Shown one piece after another: positions 1 through 11,370 of a DNA stretch of 64,000 bases. The translations under genes were made by a program, and so were the position numbers. Each line of letters opens with the position of its first letter. Within the stretch, counting starts at the first letter, position 1. This DNA comes from Nymphaea colorata (taxonomy: Eukaryota; Streptophyta; Magnoliopsida; Nymphaeales; Nymphaeaceae): the NCBI RefSeq assembly GCF_008831285.2, contig NC_045148.1:16036802-16100801 (forward strand), read 5' to 3'. The notes below the pieces were generated by a model. It ran no database searches. It had not been told where the DNA came from and saw nothing but the letters and a program-made list of their open reading frames with translations.

Positions 1-2
1 TG

Positions 3-335
3 CTTACCGACGTTGACGGGCAGGGCATGCTCTGTATGGGTAAGGAGCAATTAGCGGAGTTCCGGCGGGCACCCGTCGCTCCTTCTTCGTCCTCGTCCAA
101 CAGGACGCAGGTCCCTGCCTTGAACATGAAGCTCTGGTATGCCCCTCGACTCGAGCTCTCGGCGGGGTACACTTTGGAAGGGGCAACTTTGGTTGCCATT
201 AGGCCTATTGATCGGCCGACCAAGAAGGAGACGACGGACGCTTTTGTAACGGCCGCATTCGACGAGCCGTTCGGCGAGGCTGCCAAGGCCATGGTGAAGA
301 GGAGAACTTATCTTCTTGAGATGAATCCGTTCTGA
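3..335 (+). CDS. 3' end of an unrecognised protein gene (partial)
   Basis: The reading frame is open from the first bases of the window to a TGA at 333-335, so it may be the last exon, or part of it, of a gene starting to the left. The 110 visible residues run from a Ser-rich patch (APVAPSSSSSNRT) through a Trp/Tyr-containing segment (MKLWYAPRLELSAGYTLEG) to the C-terminus LLEMNPF. The alternation of polar and hydrophobic residues in LELSAGYTLEGATLVAIRP would suit beta strands, but I do not recognise the family. Support for coding is the open frame to the window edge, a GC content higher than the flanking spacer, and a polyadenylation-type signal about 270 bases downstream. An internal splice acceptor in the first bases cannot be excluded, so the true exon start is unknown. 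Confidence 0.5.
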   Translation, partial: LTDVDGQGMLCMGKEQLAEFRRAPVAPSSSSSNRTQVPALNMKLWYAPRLELSAGYTLEGATLVAIRPIDRPTKKETTDAFVTAAFDEPFGEAAKAMVKRRTYLLEMNPF

Positions 336-607
336 AAGAAGTTGCTTCACCATCTATTGCGAAAATCTGGACTTCGTTCTGCAGCATCGGCAGCGAAGAG
401 GAAGGAGGTGGGGTGCGCTGCAGGGGGAACAATCTTCGAATTGGGAGAGATAAGGCGCTGAAGAGATAGAAATGAGAACGAAGTGGGGTTGTACATTTAG
501 AATGAAGGTTGGTATCGGAGGAATTGGCAGTAGGATGGATGACTTATGACGATGATGATTGTGAAGATGGGATGAGCAACTCTGTAACACAATCTTCTAA
601 TATTTGT

Positions 608-613
608 AATAAA
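608..613 (+). terminator. Possible polyadenylation signal AATAAA
   Basis: AATAAA lies about 270 bases after the stop codon at 333-335, in an AT-rich stretch. The spacing suits a plant 3' UTR. The hexamer is common by chance in AT-rich DNA, so this is an inference. Confidence 0.35.
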
Positions 614-1849
614 TGATTTCCTAATGTATCTTTTTGAAATCTAGTGGCTATGAATCTCAATTGTCAACAAGACGGTGGTCCTTCTTTCTACTTTCTTCAA
701 TCCATTACAATGTTTTCCATTCATGTGCTTGATTCATTGATTCCACCTCCATGGGAGGGATGATTGGGTCTGCTGCTGTGAAAGATATCGTTGTGATGGT
801 GCTCCGGTAAACTCGGAGCAAATGCTATTGTTCCCACTCTAGTTCGCATTTTGGCCTGGCTTGTCGTTTCTGTAGAATTTGCATCATCTGCTTATTGCAG
901 ATTATTCTTGTCCTTAGTCATTCCATACTCATTCTTCAGCGTTGTCACTAGCTCTGCTTGTTATGTGTGTCAGGTATCCCATTCTTCTAAACTTGTGTTG
1001 GTTGTCGAAGAATTGCGTGCAATAGCTGACCTCTGGAAAATGATCAAGAAAAGTCATCTCATATGGTCTCAGGGAGTTGGAGGGAGGTGTCTTAAGGTAC
1101 GGTCATACTTCTGTGGACTATGACAATACAACTGATTTCTCAGGATTTGTGTCTTCAATAGTTTCTTTGGAATGATCAATGATGACTTATGTAACTGAAG
1201 CACCGCCTTTTTTTTATCACATTTCAATGCAAGGAGAGATTGGCTACGGAAAAACTTGTTCCTTTGGGGTTTTTCAATGCTAAAATACCATATCTTCAGC
1301 ATTGTGATTCTAGCTGTCATCCATCCCTTCTGTTCGTTACATGCCTCTATCAATTATTTTTCAAGACTAATCTGAGTCATCAAATATTCAAGCTTTAGTT
1401 AGCAATCAGTAGCAGCACCCAACCGTTCATGTCGCAAACAAGAAATTGATGTCCAGACTTCACTTTCAGGTGCATTTTCCCCCGTTTCTCCGCCACGCTG
1501 ATCTGGCCTAACTATAGAGACTGTGCCAATAGTGATATGGCAACACCAATTACCATAAGGTGAAAAACAAATTTAATTGACTACTGTTCTATGTGCATCT
1601 GTTCTGTGGGATAATTCAATGATTGGCCTCTTAAGCGCTTCCTGAGGAGAAGTAATTATGTGAAGATGGAAAGAAAATATTTAAAGGCATTTGTCTTATG
1701 CTCTTTTTACCGTAGCGCCGGTGATCAATGTTGTCCACCTGTTTGTGGTTGTACAGTGTAATGTGAGGGCATTAGTCTTTATTACTCTACCTGAACTAAG
1801 TGCCAACCTGTCCAACTTATTTTGGGACCTATTACTTGGCATAAAAGAA

Positions 1850-1850
<1 letters not shown>

Positions 1851-1929
<79 letters not shown>
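1851..1929. repeat. Compound microsatellite (CT)n(AT)n
   Basis: A pyrimidine tract of CT repeats (about 1851-1882) runs straight into an uninterrupted AT dinucleotide tract to 1929. It is likely to vary in length between individuals. Confidence 0.95.
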
Positions 1930-1930
<1 letters not shown>

Positions 1931-3935
1931 CTTAGAATCCGCTGTTGCCAATTCCTTCGACGGCTACATGGATCAAAGCCCCTCAGCTGGAGCCATCGTC
2001 CTTTGATTTCAGGATGGACCAGCAACAGCAAATATAAAATCAAGAGGCTTCCAGACTGACAGCCTGTCCTACGTCTCTTACTAAGTTACAATGGAGTCCA
2101 ATACTATAAATATCAAAAACTTGTAGATAATAAGATATGGTACTTCAGCCAACATACATCAGTATCTAGCGCCAATACCTGCGGATCTTAAATATTGTTT
2201 TATTGATATATGTGCAGATATTATCGTCTGATGCAGGCCCTGTATCAGCCAATATTCTGAAGGGGTTGTTTTGGCCTAATCATTTTGGGTTGGCTTTGAT
2301 ATGATGCACGTCGGATGATACAGACTGATAAGCATCAATATTAACAATATTGGTAGGTTTTACTAAATAAATTTCTTTCTGGTCACAGTTCAAGTCGGCA
2401 AGCATGTGGATACCCAATTTTCTGAACAAATGCAATTCAATATTCTCAAAAACTTGTTATATTTTAATCTAAATTTTGGATTGCCATCTCTTCTTTAAGG
2501 GGATGAATTTTACAAATTTCTTTTTAGTGATGCTGATACTTGATATGAATGGTTCGCTCAAAGTGGCTACTAGTGGCTTGTGGTGCTTGATATGCTACTC
2601 ACTCATTAACTATGAGGCTCATAGATTTATTCCATAGTTCATAGTCAAAGATCAGTCGCATTACAGAGTGGTAACATCTATTTTGAATTCCTCATCCAGC
2701 CCTCGGATTAGGCTGATGCAACTTCTTTTCCTGGCATAAAGTACAAGGTCAAGTTACATTTCCGCAATATAAACATCTCATGAATTTTCCTCTCTTTAAT
2801 GGACAGGCCAAAATCTGCTCATAGCAGGGAGCAGCTAGTTGCCAAGGAATTGCCTTAGAACGGGGCCATGTGTGTTAAGTCTCCTTATGAATGGCTAGCT
2901 CGTAAAGACATCTCTTTAAGAACAACCTTTGAGATAGAGAAACACCAAATAATCTTGTTTCTGGTCTCACGAAAGCCTCCTGCTATACAGACTCTCCTGC
3001 AGCTGCTTTATTGCAGCCCAGTGTTTTGCCTCATTATTATGAATTATAAAGGAAAATTCATTGAAAGGGGTACCGAGCCTGAAAAAAAGCTAGTTACCTG
3101 CCATTGAGAAGTTCAATTTCACCTCCTTTCCTCAAAAGATCTTAAAGTAGGATTTATCAGTTTCTTTCTAATGTTCAACTCCTCCGTTCCTCTAAATAGG
3201 AGGCCTAATTGCTGGGGCGACCCCATCTCGAGGCTGCTGTTAAATATTCATTGGCTTGTACAATTTGTTAAGGACCAGGAAACAAGGTTTGGTTTACAGA
3301 TTTCCGAATGATCAGTCAAAGGAAGTCCTCTTCCAAGAGCTATTCAAAAATCGAGGATGTTAGCTTCCAGTCACGTCCATTCTTGACAACAGCCTTATTG
3401 AGTTTCTTAAGACCATGTTCACGGATGAGGCTGGAGATGGAGACAGAGGTCTTCACGCCATCTCTTGTAAGGAAAACGTTCTCTTCCCCTCCTTATGCCA
3501 AGTTGGTACTTTCTCCATGTTGGACAAAACAAAGCCCTTTTTCCTTTTCTGGATCCAAGTTAATACAATTGCCACGTCTTACACATAGCAAGTGATGCAT
3601 GGGGTTCGTGGAGTAAACTTCATTGATCTCAGCAAATGACTGTTTGTAGTCACTGATGCCACCTTTAACTGAACATCTTCACCTAAGCAGTTGCTTTGTA
3701 CTTTCTTTTGACAGCAACAGTCCGAAGATGTGTTGATGAGCATTTTATGGTTGGCCACATCATGTTCTTGCTGCTATAATATTCATCATCAGTGTACTTT
3801 CAGTAATTATATGACAATCACATTTTTAACTTGAACGTGCTTACGGGCATCTTATTTTGTCATGCCTGTACATCACTTGTTTTCCTGTGTTCTCAGAGTT
3901 TTTACTCTAATATTAGCCTTCCTCCTGGGAGAGAA

Positions 3936-4075
3936 GCTGTAGCTTTACTGGAGAGGCTCTTGCATGGACGACATGGTTTAGCCATTCGATGCTACGAGAA
4001 ATGGCTTGTGCAATCGAGTCCCCTTTCATTTACAGAGCAATAAAATTTGAGGCTGGAATACCCTGCACCTCAATT
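3936..4075 (+). repeat. SINE-like repeat copy 1
   Basis: This stretch contains a box resembling the RNA polymerase III B box (GTGCAATCGAGTCCC), followed by AGCAATAAAAT and a GGAATACCC block. The same order of blocks recurs about 235 bases downstream, so the two are related copies. A tRNA-derived SINE is the likeliest class, but no clean A box or poly(A) tail is preserved. Confidence 0.35.
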
Positions 4076-4171
4076 GGGTTGAGATTTGAAACATGAGTAA
4101 AAGGTCATGGGCAGGGTCCTATTTTCTCTCTATTTGTTGCAGTAAAATTGGAGGTTGAAAGAAAAACACTG

Positions 4172-4290
4172 GACGCCTAGAGTGGGTAAGATGGTAACTT
4201 GTACGAAGAAAGGCTTGTCAGTCGAGTCCTTGTTTCTTCCGTGATGGCTAGCAATAAAATAAAGGACGGAATACTCCACTCAAGGGGGAA
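4172..4290 (+). repeat. SINE-like repeat copy 2
   Basis: It is related to the copy just upstream: the shared blocks are GGCTTGTCAGTCGAGTCC, AGCAATAAAATAAA and GGAATACTCCAC, in the same order. The GTCAGTCGAGTCC segment again resembles a polymerase III B box. Either two insertions of one family or an old local duplication would explain it. Confidence 0.35.
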
Positions 4291-5319
4291 TGTCTTCACC
4301 AGTAACTACTGTGTGCAATCAGTAGCTGTTCACCATGAAATATCTTGTATGCCTTCAGTTGAATATTTTTCGTTCCATTTTCTGATCATTCGTCTTTGGA
4401 CATACGTGGAGGAGATAACTTCGTTTCTTCCTGCCTAACTTTTACCTACCTTTACCTCTTTCAGAGAAGGTGTCGCATCCTTCAAAGAATCTGCTCGTTA
4501 AGTCCACTATCAATTTAGTCTGTCTTTTCCAGATGACTTGACCTCAAAATTGTTTGCTTCTATTTCCTTGATAAACTACACTCGAGCAGGGCATGACAGG
4601 AGGTTTTGTAGCAAGCAAATAGTTCTCTCACGATCACAGGCGAACAATCAAATGCAACACTTGCTTTTGGGGTGTGCAGTCTTTGTGTGTGTGTGTGTGT
4701 GTTTGCACGTACAGGAATCAAATGCAGCTCTGAAAATTTGGATCGCACGGCAAGCGAGTGTGCCTAAGAATGAGAAACTGTTGGACCTCAGAGATTTTTT
4801 CTTCAAGATTCAGAAGAATCACTTTTTGAATTTTGTTAGCTGTCATTCTAATTACTGAAATAAGAAATAGACGACTTTTAAGTGAACCAGGTGAGAGTGA
4901 TGTTAACATATACATATGTATATATAATTCATAATCCTTTGATCAAAATTGAATTAAATAATTATTTTAGAACGTTTAATAAAATAAGAAAGTCTTTTTT
5001 AAAAGGACAGTTTCGAAGAAGTGCCCTTGCGCGGCCGGAGTTGACAATTCTGAAAAGTTAATCTAAGAAGTCCATTCAGAAAACAAGAAAAGGACGGTGA
5101 ACTTTCTGATATGTAAAAATAAGCCTTCCGCAGATGATAATTCTCTGTAATTACTGACACACAGGTTCGGGCAAGCACATGCGCCAACGAAGGTGATCCA
5201 TGTGAGGTTCGGCGCTTGTTCATTGAAAAAGAGGAAAATGAGTTGTTCGTCAAGTACCTGCTAATCAGACAAAAGTTCACTTGGTTAGGGGTTTGTACTT
5301 AAGACCTTCAAAGTGAAGT

Positions 5320-5577
5320 TGAAAAAACAGAGGTTCACAACTACTTGGACCGAACACTTTTTTGTTTGCTTGTATATCAAGTCAGTGGTAACTGGTAAGT
5401 ATTCTGTAACAGCCCCTTATATGTGGCTGAAACAAAGGTGTCACAATCGATTACAAAAAATATTGCTTGTTAACTTTTTATCCCACCACACACCATATTT
5501 CTGTAACCACCATATCGGGTGAAACAAATACAAAGACAAATATGAATACTGGGTATATACATATCTGATTAGTTATA
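5320..5577 (-). repeat. 3' LTR of the copia element
   Basis: This block aligns with 6842-7087 over its whole length. Shared landmarks are TGAAAAAACAGAG at one end, CAACTACTT, TATTCTGTAACA, TATATGTGGCTGA, CACCATATCGGGTGAAACAA and CTGATTAGTTAT at the other. Because the element reads on the minus strand, this left-hand copy is the 3' LTR. Right of it, a short pyrimidine-rich stretch (CCACCCTC) would be the purine-rich polypurine tract on the minus strand. Confidence 0.85.
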
Positions 5578-5794
5578 TCCACCCTCAAACTGGACTGGGG
5601 ACACTGTGTTAGGCCAAGTTTGTTTCAAACGTAAGTGAACTGCGTTCTACCGAATGGCTTTGTGAATATGTTTGCCACTTGCTCAGCTGATGGTATATGT
5701 TTGGTTTCTAATGCCCCTTCTGCAACACGTTCCTGTACATAATGGTAATCTAACTCAATGTGTTTAGATCTGTTATGTTGAACTGGATTGATGG

Positions 5795-6196
5795 TCATAT
5801 GAAGAGCTGAACATTATCACAATATAATCTGGGTGTTCGACATAAGATGACTCCAATATCCTTTAAAACATATCCAATCCAAGTCATTTCTGCTGAAGCA
5901 GCTGCTAGAGCTCTGTATTTAGCTCCCGAACTTGATCTAGCCACTGTCGGTTGCTTCTTTGTTGTCCATGAAACACAATTTGGCCCAAGATAAATTTCAT
6001 AACTAGTGGTGGATCTTCGTGTTATTGGGCACCCAACCCAATCTGAGTCTGCAAAGCCTTGGAGAAGAGGATAAGATGCAACCTGTATTTGTGTTCCATA
6101 ATCAACGGTAGCTTTGACGTACCTCATTATCATTTTAATAAGAGTTTTGTCGTTGAGCATAATATGATGAATATTGATTTGATTCTGATTCATCAT
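5795..6196 (-). pseudogene. Copia Pol remnant: reverse transcriptase tail and RNase H
   Basis: The minus-strand frame matches the copia RNase H domain. It contains GFADSDWVGCPITRRSTTSY, then a SWTTKKQPTVARSS segment, then YRALAAASAEMTWI, and ends near LYCDN. These are hallmark motifs of plant Ty1/copia polyproteins. In a working enzyme this domain would degrade the RNA of the RNA/DNA hybrid during reverse transcription. Only the last part of Pol survives and the frame stops just after LYCDN. Substitutions such as SSGAKYRALA in place of the usual SSAEAEYRALA suggest relaxed selection. Confidence 0.9.
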
Positions 6197-6302
6197 TATT
6201 CAGAACCTTCAATGTTTCATGACCTTGAAGCAAGGGTATGATTTCTTTATAAGAAGGACATTGGTTTTACCATGATGTCACAAACGCCTCATATCCAGTC
6301 CC

Positions 6303-6812
6303 CAAACCATTCAGCAGGAGGAATACCTTTGTATGATCTTGCCGCCAGTTCATCAAAAGAGTTCTTGAAAATCTTGATGTAGTCGCTTATGGACATATTC
6401 ATCTCCTTATGCTTCTGTAGTAGACAACATTCTTTTTCTTGTGAATCAAGTGTGTAAGCCTCTTCCAGGATTTTTCAGGCTTGTCTTGCCGTCTCAAGGC
6501 CAACCACAAGCCCTAAGACATCTTCTGATAGCGTTCCTGTAATCCAGCCACGTAGCAACCTGTCGACATTCTTCCATTGAACGTATTCAGGATTGATTTC
6601 TTGCTTGTCTCCTACCTGGATGTATTGGCTTGGCACAAAAATTTCTCCATTAACGAAGCCTTGTAAATCTTGGCTTTCAATCAGTCCAAGAACCTGGGTT
6701 TTCTAGAGTAGAAAATTACTTGGGTGAGCTTGATTGAAACAAAGTTCGCCACATTCAGCGTTAAAGGATATGAGAACTTATGTGTTGCAAGGATAGGAGA
6801 TGACGACGCCAT
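6303..6812 (-). pseudogene. Copia gag remnant (UBN2-type), frameshifted
   Basis: From an ATG at 6812 the minus strand reads a typical copia gag start (MASSSPILATHKFSYPLTLN). It stops in that frame after PRFLD and continues in another frame with GLIESQDLQGFVNGEIFVPS. Further on come WKNVDRLLRGWITGTLSEDV, a stop replacing the Trp expected before KILEEAYTLDSQ, and DYIKIFKNSFDELAARSYKG. Gag would form the virus-like particle, but the frame break and the stop make this copy inactive. The rest of gag and all of protease and integrase are absent between here and the RNase H remnant. Confidence 0.85.
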
Positions 6813-6826
6813 TTGAGAACCTTCTT

Positions 6827-6841
6827 GGTGCTCTGACACCA
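6827..6841 (-). other. Primer-binding site of the copia element
   Basis: On the minus strand, directly after the 5' LTR, the sequence is TGGTGTCAGAGCACC. This is one change from TGGTATCAGAGC, the standard plant copia site complementary to the initiator methionine tRNA. Its place between LTR and gag confirms the orientation of the element. Confidence 0.85.
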
Positions 6842-7087
6842 TGAAAAAACAGAGATGCACAACTACTTTTACCGAACAACTTTTTGTTTGGCTGCATATC
6901 AAGTGAATGATAAATATTCTGTAACAACCCTTTTATATGTGGCTGAGACAAGTGTGTTACAATCGGTTACAAAGAATATTGCTTGTAACCCTTTATCCTA
7001 CTACACACGATATTTCTGTGACCACCATATCGGGTGAAACAAACACAAATAGGAATGCCGGGTATATACAGATCTGATTAGTTATTA
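6842..7087 (-). repeat. 5' LTR of the copia element
   Basis: It pairs with the repeat at 5320-5577 (shared landmarks are given there). It lies next to the primer-binding site, so it is the 5' LTR and would carry the promoter. The right-hand limit is uncertain by a few bases because the minus-strand start lacks a clear TG. Confidence 0.8.
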
Positions 7088-7285
7088 AAAGTGAAGGTCG
7101 TTCGACTTGGTCATGGAATTGTGCTTAGTTGAGAATTGAAATCCAAGGTGTGTGTTTTCGCATGAACTGATGAGGGATAAACCCAACTGATTAGTTTGGT
7201 GGCTATAGCATTGCCAATTGGTGCCCGGCCGAGATGAGAGACGATCCCAACTCTAACACGATTCGGTAAGGCTAGCGGAATTTCT

Positions 7286-7968
7286 CTTGAGCTGAAACAT
7301 CTTCTCCAATGGTGCGTTGATTTCGAGTCCTTAAAAAGGATCAACACTCTTGTTATACAGTATGGCCTGCAGCAAGATGTGCAGTTGGTTCACAAACTGT
7401 TGACAGTATGCACTGCCACAAAGAAAATGAAGTATGCTTCTTTGATATTTGACCTCACCAACCATTTGATCAACATCTCTGGGTTTCCATGATTTATGGC
7501 TACACTAGAAACGGGCTTCTCGAAGAAGCATTCATGCTCTTCAATCACAAGGAAAAGCAGGGGCTTCCTCCCCAATCCGCATGTGCTATCGTGCATTCTC
7601 AACGCCTGTTGGGTCGTTTCTCAGTGCGCCCAACTCCATTCTTGGATTGTGAAGTCCAGTTATTCGAATAATTCTTTTATCTAGACGACTGTTGATGATA
7701 TTTATTGCCGCTTAGGAGACATCGACCCTACTCACCGTGTTTGACGAAATGAGTATGACAAATTCGGTTTTGGACTGCTTTAATTTTTTTGTTATTCAAT
7801 GCTAGGGGATATGGAATCAACTGAGCTCTTGTTTTGGACAATGCAGAGAAGAACGTAATCTCGTGGACGGCAATGCTTTGGAGGGATGTCAAGTCTGCGA
7901 GGTTGTTTTTCAACCAAATGCTAGAGAAAAATGTGGTCTCCTCGACTGCCATGACCTCCGACTTATAG
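7286..7968 (+). pseudogene. Broken pentatricopeptide repeat (PPR) gene fragment
   Basis: Consecutive plus-strand segments in different frames read as a PPR protein of the type with mixed-length motifs. The first holds LKRINTLVIQYGLQQDVQLV and KLLTVCTATKKMKYASLIFD. After a frameshift near 7480 comes MIYGYTRNGLLEEAFMLFNH. The next frame gives NPHVLSCILNACWVVSQCAQ and LHSWIVKSSYSNNSFI, then a stop, then a remnant with CRLGDI and HRVFDEM. PPR proteins bind organellar RNA through arrays of about 35-residue helical hairpins. Here there is no long frame, several shifts and stops, and no start or C-terminal domain, so it is a relic. It lies directly downstream of the dead copia element. A processed or partial gene duplication is the likely origin. 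Confidence 0.8.
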
Positions 7969-8639
7969 GGATATAGTATGTATATACACGTACGCTTTCA
8001 TGAGAGTTGAAATCAATAGATAATTTGGAAATATTTGACTTCAATTTTTCTATATAGGTCGAAGAGAAACTTGAGCTTATGCAAGAGCATAAACTAAGTC
8101 TTCAAGGCTTCATTAAAAAGGGTTCTTGCTTTCAAAAATTTTTGAAAAATATGATTCCAAATATATTTATACATGAACATAAAACCATGATTATCTGTTA
8201 TAAGAGTATATTTCTTCTACCATTGAATATGAAAGAAAATCAAGCAACATAATAAAGCACTTATTGAGGTTTTTAATCGGGTGATTAAGAATGAAACTAA
8301 ATGTGAGAATGAATAAAAATACATTTTAACATGTATATATTCGTTATAGCTTTCATGGGTTTGACAAATCTCAACCTCAAAAATCAACATAAGAACGAAG
8401 AAATCTCAACCCAGCCACTCATTCTCACTATGCATTTGCTCATTAATTAAGAAAAATTAATATATCACACATGAACATCATCTTAAGATAAACGATGAAT
8501 AAAACAACATAATAAGCATATTTTTTAAAATAAATGAAGAAATAAAATTTATTTTGCCTTGCTCATACTCCCGGTCTACTTAAGAATAGCTTTTGACTCT
8601 GAAGAGGAAATTTGAGAGTTATATTATATAGCCATGGGA

Positions 8640-9180
8640 AGATAAAGAATGAAGAAAGTGAGGAAAAGATATGGATTGAGGTATTGATTACATACCTCTA
8701 ATAAGAATGATTTTTAGAAGATGAATCTCCCATGATCCCAAAGTTTTCTCAAATGGGGTTTGCTTTCTTGAAGAGTTGGAATTTGGAGAAGAAGAGAAGA
8801 AAATAAGAGAGAAATAGAGATAGAGAGCTAAGAAAAACTTTAAATCCTCAATTGAAGAAGCAATAGAGATACCCCAAGAGCCTATGGCCAAGAAAGAAGA
8901 TATTGAGTGTATTTATAAGGAGTTTTGAAGCCAAAACTAAAATTTGATTTTTTATTTATTTTTCATACAAATTCTGAGTTTTTTTTTAATAGGTTTTGAC
9001 AAAGTGAGATTGCAATTAGCCCTGCAAATACCCCTTTGTGATGTGAGGCTAATGCCCACCCAATAGAACGTGCGAAACGCCTCCCTTATTGTCTCGTATA
9101 GATCAAAATGGGGTGGATTTCACCTCCCTAGCCTCCCAGGGGTCGTTCAAACTTCAAAGAATAAAAATAATAAAAAAACG
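8640..9180 (-). repeat. Possible LTR fragment (minus strand), uncertain
   Basis: On the minus strand a TATA-type box (CTTATAAATAC, near 8910-8920) is followed by a long CT-rich leader (about 8770-8850). This layout is common in plant LTRs of the gypsy type and also in ordinary plant promoters. No second LTR, primer site or coding remnant was found in the window, so the call is weak. Confidence 0.25.
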
Positions 9181-9409
9181 TAAAAAACATATTTTAAATA
9201 TATATTTAAGAGGAGTAAAATTGGTTTTTGTTGCGAACAAAGTTGAATGATTTCGAGTTTGTTTTAGATCCGGATTGGGTTCAATTGGTTGTTAACGCAC
9301 TCTATTCGCTGTTTTAAGCTCAAAACACATTTTTGGCGCAAGGACAAGACATAAAATGAAGGGAAGGTTTGTGTGTGCATGTGCAGCGCTCGATAGCATT
9401 CAATTTCGT

Positions 9410-9670
9410 TTTTTTTTTTTCGATTTTGGATTTTGAGTTTGAAATTCTCGATTTGGATATAAACTTGAATTTTAGATCTAATTCGGATCAGAGAGTTAGA
9501 TTTTGGATTTGAATCCCACGTTTAAAGTTGGGTTTTGAATTTGAATTTTGTGTTTGGGTTTGGACATATGTTTAGATATTCATTTTAGATCGAATAGTCA
9601 CAAATTTGTTTTGGGTCTAAAATTGAGCTTAGGGTATAAAAACTTAAATCCAAATAATTGAGAATTTCAT
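9410..9670. repeat. Degenerate low-complexity repeat
   Basis: The stretch is built from drifting variants of TTTGGATTTGAAT and AATTTTGGATTT with G/T-rich linkers. No regular period is preserved. It looks like decayed simple-sequence DNA and carries no coding signal. Confidence 0.5.
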
Positions 9671-11370
9671 TTGGGTGAAAATAAAATACATTTTTTTAAA
9701 AAAATTGCGGTGATAACATTGCTGCATTTGTGCTGTATGACATAGAGTAAGAAAAGAAATAACATGTTCTGCATGCGCATAGTGAGAAGTTAACAGTGGC
9801 ATTAGGTCTTCCCAAGACAAGCATATGGATTGTGAAGAATCTCATGATATGTGAACACAGTCATAATTTTGTGAAGTTAATATGTAAGGTAACTAATAGG
9901 GATATTGTCATTCGAGATCATATTTGGTTTCACCATTTCAATCAAAGTTCTTGCTCCAACAACGATTACTGGTAGAACAGTATGTCATCATAGATTTTTC
10001 ATTTTTACGTACAATTTTCTCTCAAAATTTTCTTAGAAATTGAAAAAAATGGGAGAGACCTTTTTAAGATTGCTTCAATTCTTCTTACATGGTGCTGCGT
10101 TCTAGTACGAAGGAGCTCATGTACAAAGTAAAAAGCATCCCACTGTTGGCAATTGAGCTCTTTAAAGGTTTTGAAAGCATCGGTCGAGAGCTAATTTAAA
10201 TCCATGGAGCTTTTCTAGGTCGTTTGCAGGCTCTTGATGGTCGGTAGTGATGTTTCCATGTTGTGGACATTAATGAGCAGACAAACTTTTATTGTCATCT
10301 GCATCACAAAAATAGTTGTGTATAATTGGTTTAGGGAGCACAAGGATGAATAACATCAAAAGATCTTGAAGGGAAATTTTACTTTCTCGTGCTATGCTGT
10401 ATCTGTGCATGTGTTGGGCCATTAAACCAAGTGGGTTCACTTTTAAGACCAATTAAATGGTACCAACCAGATCAGTTAAGGGATATAAATAGTGGAATAT
10501 GACCCTCTCCCTTTCCCAATCCCATGAGATCTAAATTTCACATCAGATCTAAATCCCATCTCAGGAAGGTTGTCTATATATGTATATATAATGCATGAAT
10601 ATGATTATCCAATATGAACGGCCATCAACAGGTTATCCATATGCGCAAATGGAGTCATTTGCCCAAATGCATATGTATGAAAAAAAAAATCAGCAGAATC
10701 TGATGTGCAAAAGTGATTTTATGACTCCCTTATTTCCAAAGTATATCAAGCCTTGACTTGTATTCCTCATAAAATTTCATTTCTACCATAAGATTCGTGA
10801 ATACTAGCGAGGGAAAGAAACTTGAAATTCAGTCTTATTTTGAGACTGGTTTTACTCATCTCTGTCCGTCATCCTCTTCATCCTCTTTTACATGCACCCA
10901 CTTTTGATGAGTTTGTGCATATAGATTTGAACATTATGAGTTTGTGCACACCCACAGCATACTTGTCTCAATCGGACTCTGATTAAGATCCACAATCTCT
11001 TAAAGCAAAAAAGAAAAAAAGATGCTATATATCATAAAATAAGTAACGGTTCTGCTAAAAGTGAAAATGAAACTGTAGTGAATGGTTATGTGCATGTGTG
11101 CGTATGCATTTTCCCATAAATTAAAAAGAAAGATATCGTCCACTATCAGTCACTTTTGACACAGGACACATTCATTACAGGTTCACCTCTATCACTATTC
11201 AAGTAGTTTACATAATCTAAAAAGTTCAAAGACTTGCTCCTCATATTTCCTAGAATTTGACATACTACCTACCTTTCACCTTCACTTTACTGACTCCAAC
11301 CAACACCTACATATTTGTAGGTGTTCCACAGGACATCTCCTCTGTCCAAACACCTCCCTTGTCCCTCTAT

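Larger units (their letters stand above)
614..5319. other. Intergenic spacer, no gene recognised
   Basis: AT-rich sequence with only short open frames that look random and resemble no family I know. It contains the compound microsatellite at 1851-1929, a (GT)n tract at 4684-4702 and the SINE-like pair near 3.9-4.3 kb. The short frames around 851-1123, 2868-3107 and 3308-3595 show no recognisable domain. Confidence 0.5.
5320..7087 (-). mobile_element. Internally deleted Ty1/copia LTR retrotransposon
   Basis: Two related direct repeats of about 250 bases bound the element. Between them, read on the minus strand, are a methionine-tRNA-type primer-binding site, a gag remnant with a frame break and a stop, and then a copia RNase H remnant. 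Protease, integrase and most of the reverse transcriptase are missing, so the element is non-autonomous and dead. The order LTR - primer site - gag - RNase H - LTR identifies Ty1/copia and sets the orientation. The 9-base string AAAGTGAAG flanks both outer ends (5310-5318 and 7088-7096). Copia duplications are normally 5 bases, so part of this match would be chance. The LTRs differ at many sites, which implies an old insertion. Confidence 0.85.
7969..11370. other. AT-rich spacer, no gene recognised
   Basis: Long AT-rich stretch without a convincing coding frame. It holds a probable LTR fragment around 8.6-9.3 kb and a degenerate TTTGGATTTGAAT-like low-complexity block at 9410-9670. The part just before 11371 would contain the promoter of the pectate lyase-like gene, but I see no clear TATA box at a convincing distance. 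Confidence 0.5.
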
